From Gordonia phthalatica (GTDB lineage Bacteria > Actinomycetota > Actinomycetes > Mycobacteriales > Mycobacteriaceae), in contig NZ_CP011853.1 of NCBI RefSeq assembly GCF_001305675.1, positions 4,092,001-4,156,000 of the forward strand: 64,000 nucleotides of DNA, read 5' to 3'. Of the stretch, positions 61,557 through 64,000 are shown piece by piece. Within the stretch, counting starts at the first letter, position 1; every line of letters begins with the position of its first letter. Made by a program: the position numbers and the translations under genes. The notes under the pieces were generated by a model. It made no database searches and had not been told where the DNA came from. It saw only the letters and a list, made by a program, of their open reading frames with translations.

Positions 61557-63191
61557 CTACTTCACGCGGAAGTACTTCTGCAGCACCTGCAGTGCCGCTG
61601 TCCCCGACCGATCACCCTCGCAATAGATGACGATCACCGTGCCGCCCTGCGAGCCGACGAACCAGCCGGGCCCCTGCGGGCCGTTGGTGCCGACCAGGGC
61701 ACGCAGTCCGGGTGCCCCGGTGATGTCGCTGGCGTCGCCGGACTTCGCGGTGACAGCCATCTTGTCGCGGATCTGATTCACGACGGCGGGGTCGAGCTGC
61801 CCCAGATCGCCGCCGGCCACCTTGGTCTTGGCCCCGTGGATCACGAAGGGCGCGACCGCACTCTTCTGGCCGTCGGCCGCCCGCTCCAGGGCCACGCCGA
61901 GGGCGGCCATGCTCATCATCGACGCGGTGAAATCCTTCGGCCGGTACGCGGCGGCGGCGATGCGCGGCTTCCGGTTCTGCGGGAGGCTCATGCCCGGAAC
62001 CGTGTACTCCAGGCCGATGCCGAGGGAGTGCAGGGCGGAGTCGACGGTCCCCTTGTCCTTGGCTTTCCCCGCCGCCTCGATGGCGTCGAAGACCGGGTCC
62101 AGCGTGCTGCCGACCGGGTAGGCGATGTCGGCGTCGACCTTGTTCTTGGCTGCGGCGTCGTTCTGCGCCATCGCCAGGATTCCGCCGGTCTTGGCGTCGA
62201 GAGTCATCATGGTGGCCGGCTGCGCCACTTCGACGACGGCGGCCCCGAGCGCCAACTGCTGGGCCGCATCGACGGTGGTCTTCACATCGGGGGCCGCACC
62301 GCCCTGATGTCCCGCCAGCTTCTGCGGCGGTGCGCCGGGCGCCACCAGTTGCACCTGCCAGCCGGCGGTCGCATCGCGGATCGCGTTCCAGTAGTTGGTG
62401 ATGCCCGCGCTCAACGGGGTCGACAGGCGACGGTCGCTCATCACGAGCATGCCGGTCTTGTTGACGTTGACGCCCGCGATGCGCGACGGGTCCGAATCGA
62501 CCATCTGCATGTCGGAGTCACGCAGCGTGACCGCGATGATCTCCTGACCTGGCGCGGCGTCCAACTGCTTGTTGATCGACTTGACCGTCACCTTGGGCGC
62601 CACGGGGGCGACGGCGGCAGCGAGGGCCCGGACTGTCTTGTCGAGGTCCTTGGTGGTGGCGGGATTGATGGTGATCTCGTTGACCGGTTCCATCTGCATG
62701 AACGGTTTGCCGTTGTCCGCGCGGACGGTGGGGGCGGGCTTGGCGTCGGTCCGCACCTCCTGCAGGCGGCCGTCGGCGGTCAGTCCGGTGTACAGCAGAC
62801 CCGGATCCCACTGGACCTTCCATCCCGACGAGAGTCGCCGCGCCGAGCCCGACGTCTTGGTCTCGAACTCGTGGTCGCCGGACCAATTCCAGGTGGTGGT
62901 GAGGCTGAAGGAGGCGCTTCCGTCGCTGTACTCCACCAGGCGCCCGGTCTCGACGGACAACTCCTTGGCGTGCATGCCGGCGAACGTCACCCCGAGCGAC
63001 TGCGCCGCCTGACTGGGCGAGGTCGTCATGTCGGCGGCACCCTGGGTGTCCTGCCTGCTCATCGCATCAGCGAACGCCTGTACCGCGCGTGAAGCGTCGG
63101 TTCCGTCATCGGAGGAGCAGGATGTCATCGCGAGCACCATGGCGAGCACGGCAACGATCGCGGCGGCCCCTCGTGCACCCCGCAAACTCAT
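61557..63191 (-). CDS. PBP-like lipoprotein with degenerate transpeptidase site
   Basis: Starting at ATG 63191 the protein has 544 residues. A lipoprotein signal (AAIVAVLAMVLAMTSC, Cys25) precedes an NTF2-like N-terminal domain (about residues 30-150), a dimerisation domain (about 150-310) and a transpeptidase-like domain, the order of PBP2-type lipoproteins such as Rv2864c. The usual SxxK box reads STLD (YPVGSTLDPVFDA), so the catalytic Lys is Asp365. The KTG position seems to be KSG. It is probably a non-catalytic binding or structural homologue. Confidence 0.78.
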   Translation of the reverse strand: MSLRGARGAAAIVAVLAMVLAMTSCSSDDGTDASRAVQAFADAMSRQDTQGAADMTTSPSQAAQSLGVTFAGMHAKELSVETGRLVEYSDGSASFSLTTTWNWSGDHEFETKTSGSARRLSSGWKVQWDPGLLYTGLTADGRLQEVRTDAKPAPTVRADNGKPFMQMEPVNEITINPATTKDLDKTVRALAAAVAPVAPKVTVKSINKQLDAAPGQEIIAVTLRDSDMQMVDSDPSRIAGVNVNKTGMLVMSDRRLSTPLSAGITNYWNAIRDATAGWQVQLVAPGAPPQKLAGHQGGAAPDVKTTVDAAQQLALGAAVVEVAQPATMMTLDAKTGGILAMAQNDAAAKNKVDADIAYPVGSTLDPVFDAIEAAGKAKDKGTVDSALHSLGIGLEYTVPGMSLPQNRKPRIAAAAYRPKDFTASMMSMAALGVALERAADGQKSAVAPFVIHGAKTKVAGGDLGQLDPAVVNQIRDKMAVTAKSGDASDITGAPGLRALVGTNGPQGPGWFVGSQGGTVIVIYCEGDRSGTAALQVLQKYFRVK

Positions 63192-63321
63192 GGTCCCAAT
63201 TATCACTCTATTCCCACCCGTTTTGCGCCCCACTGCTTCCTTTCTAGAAACTATGTGGTCACAATCGCACAACGCCGCCTACTACCGCACCCTCCACGCC
63301 GACGCGAGGACAATGAGGCAC

Positions 63322-64000
63322 ATGAGCAAGTACATCACTCGTTCGGGTGACCGCGCACGGACCACGACCGACTGGCTCGATTCTGCGCATTCGTTCTCTT
63401 TCGGCGATCACTACGATCCCGCGAACACCCATCACGGGGTGCTGCTGGTCCAGAACGAGGACATCGTCGTCCCCGGTCAGGGCTTCGACACCCACCCGCA
63501 CGCCGAGACCGAGATCGTCACGTGGGTGCTGTCCGGGTCGCTGGTCCACCAGGACTCCGAGGGACACTCCGGCGTCATCTACCCCGGACTCGCACAGCGG
63601 ATGAGTGCCGGCCGCGGGATCCGCCACTCGGAGCGGAACGACGACGCCGAGTCACCGGACGAGCCTGTGCATTTCGTCCAGATGTGGCTGATGCCCGACG
63701 AGCACGGCATCGAACCCGGCTACGAGCAGCTCGACATCGCCGGCGAGCTACAGCCCGGGCGGCTCGTCACCGTCGCCTCGGGTTCCCCCGATCACGATTC
63801 GGCGATCCGCATCGCGAACCGCAGTGCCACCCTGTCCGCGGCCCGACTGAGCGCCGACCAGCGGGTGACCGTGCCGACCGCCCGCTTCACCCATCTGTTC
63901 GTCACGCGCGGTGAGGTGGAGGTGGACGGCGACCGCCTGGCCGCCTCCGACGCCGTCCGGGCCGAAGGCTTCGGCGGCTCGACGATCCGCGCAACCACCG
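63322..64000 (+). CDS. Pirin-family cupin, cut by the window end
   Basis: Start ATG 63322 (MSKYITRSGDRARTTTDWLD). Pirin features are visible: FGDHYDPANTHHGVLLVQNED, FDTHPHAETEIVTWVLSGSLVHQD (metal-binding His and Glu) and GIRHSERND. Bacterial relatives act as quercetinase-like or redox-responsive proteins. At least 226 residues are present and the frame is open at the right edge. Confidence 0.88.
   Translation, partial: MSKYITRSGDRARTTTDWLDSAHSFSFGDHYDPANTHHGVLLVQNEDIVVPGQGFDTHPHAETEIVTWVLSGSLVHQDSEGHSGVIYPGLAQRMSAGRGIRHSERNDDAESPDEPVHFVQMWLMPDEHGIEPGYEQLDIAGELQPGRLVTVASGSPDHDSAIRIANRSATLSAARLSADQRVTVPTARFTHLFVTRGEVEVDGDRLAASDAVRAEGFGGSTIRATT

Overview
The window is high-GC actinobacterial DNA. 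It most likely comes from a mycolic-acid-producing member of the Mycobacteriales, and Gordonia or a close relative is my best guess. The reasons are an mmpL3 gene (trehalose monomycolate flippase) sitting beside an NYN-domain gene, trmB and a GTP-dependent PEP carboxykinase, in an arrangement that resembles the M. tuberculosis Rv0204c-Rv0225 neighbourhood as I recall it. DUF3054 and DUF6802-type proteins and a nearby MmpS-like protein fit too. The species call is inference.

The window has two halves. Positions 1 to about 44,560 are an accessory region full of mobile DNA. In order it holds: a secreted DUF4839-like protein and two unknown proteins (1-2.5 kb); a secreted lipase with a duplicated upstream element (2.8-4.1 kb); a truncated CD-NTase-like gene beside an XRE/ImmA pair (4.3-5.9 kb); a broken membrane-protein gene with an IS3-type insertion and an IS481 scrap (6.1-8.5 kb); a thioesterase, TetR regulator and MmpL exporter (8.5-12.8 kb); an IS110 element with a probable bridge-RNA leader (12.9-14.3 kb); a metallophosphoesterase gene split by an IS3-type element whose left end is present as four 96-bp tandem copies (14.3-16.8 kb); a three-gene recombinase module (16.8-19.8 kb); a TetR-controlled acyl-CoA catabolic cluster (20.3-29.0 kb); another IS3-type element (29.2-30.7 kb); two overlapping tyrosine recombinases, an NTF2-like protein and an ABC exporter (30.9-37.0 kb); two small unusual genes (37.1-38.2 kb); an IS256-family transposase (39.0-40.2 kb); a plasmid-type partition operon with a palindrome-rich centromere candidate (40.9-42.7 kb); IS30 (42.8-43.9 kb); and a decayed gene (43.9-44.6 kb).

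From about 44.66 kb to the end the DNA is ordinary conserved chromosome without mobile genes: glycosyltransferase and methyltransferase (divergent), an MmpS-like protein, a MacB/FtsX-type ABC system, PEP carboxykinase, a four-gene minus-strand cluster of poorly known proteins, trmB, an NYN protein, mmpL3, a flippase-like membrane protein, DUF3054, a lipoprotein with an apparently dead penicillin-binding domain, and a pirin cut by the window end.

The catabolic cluster (ligase, TetR, CoA-transferase/racemase, thiolase, second ligase, enoyl-CoA hydratase, acyl-CoA dehydrogenase, MaoC) supplies a nearly complete beta-oxidation spiral for an unidentified acid, perhaps a methyl-branched one given the racemase-like protein. 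The recombinase modules, partition genes and at least seven insertion sequences or remnants suggest that the left half is built from integrated plasmid or transposon material.
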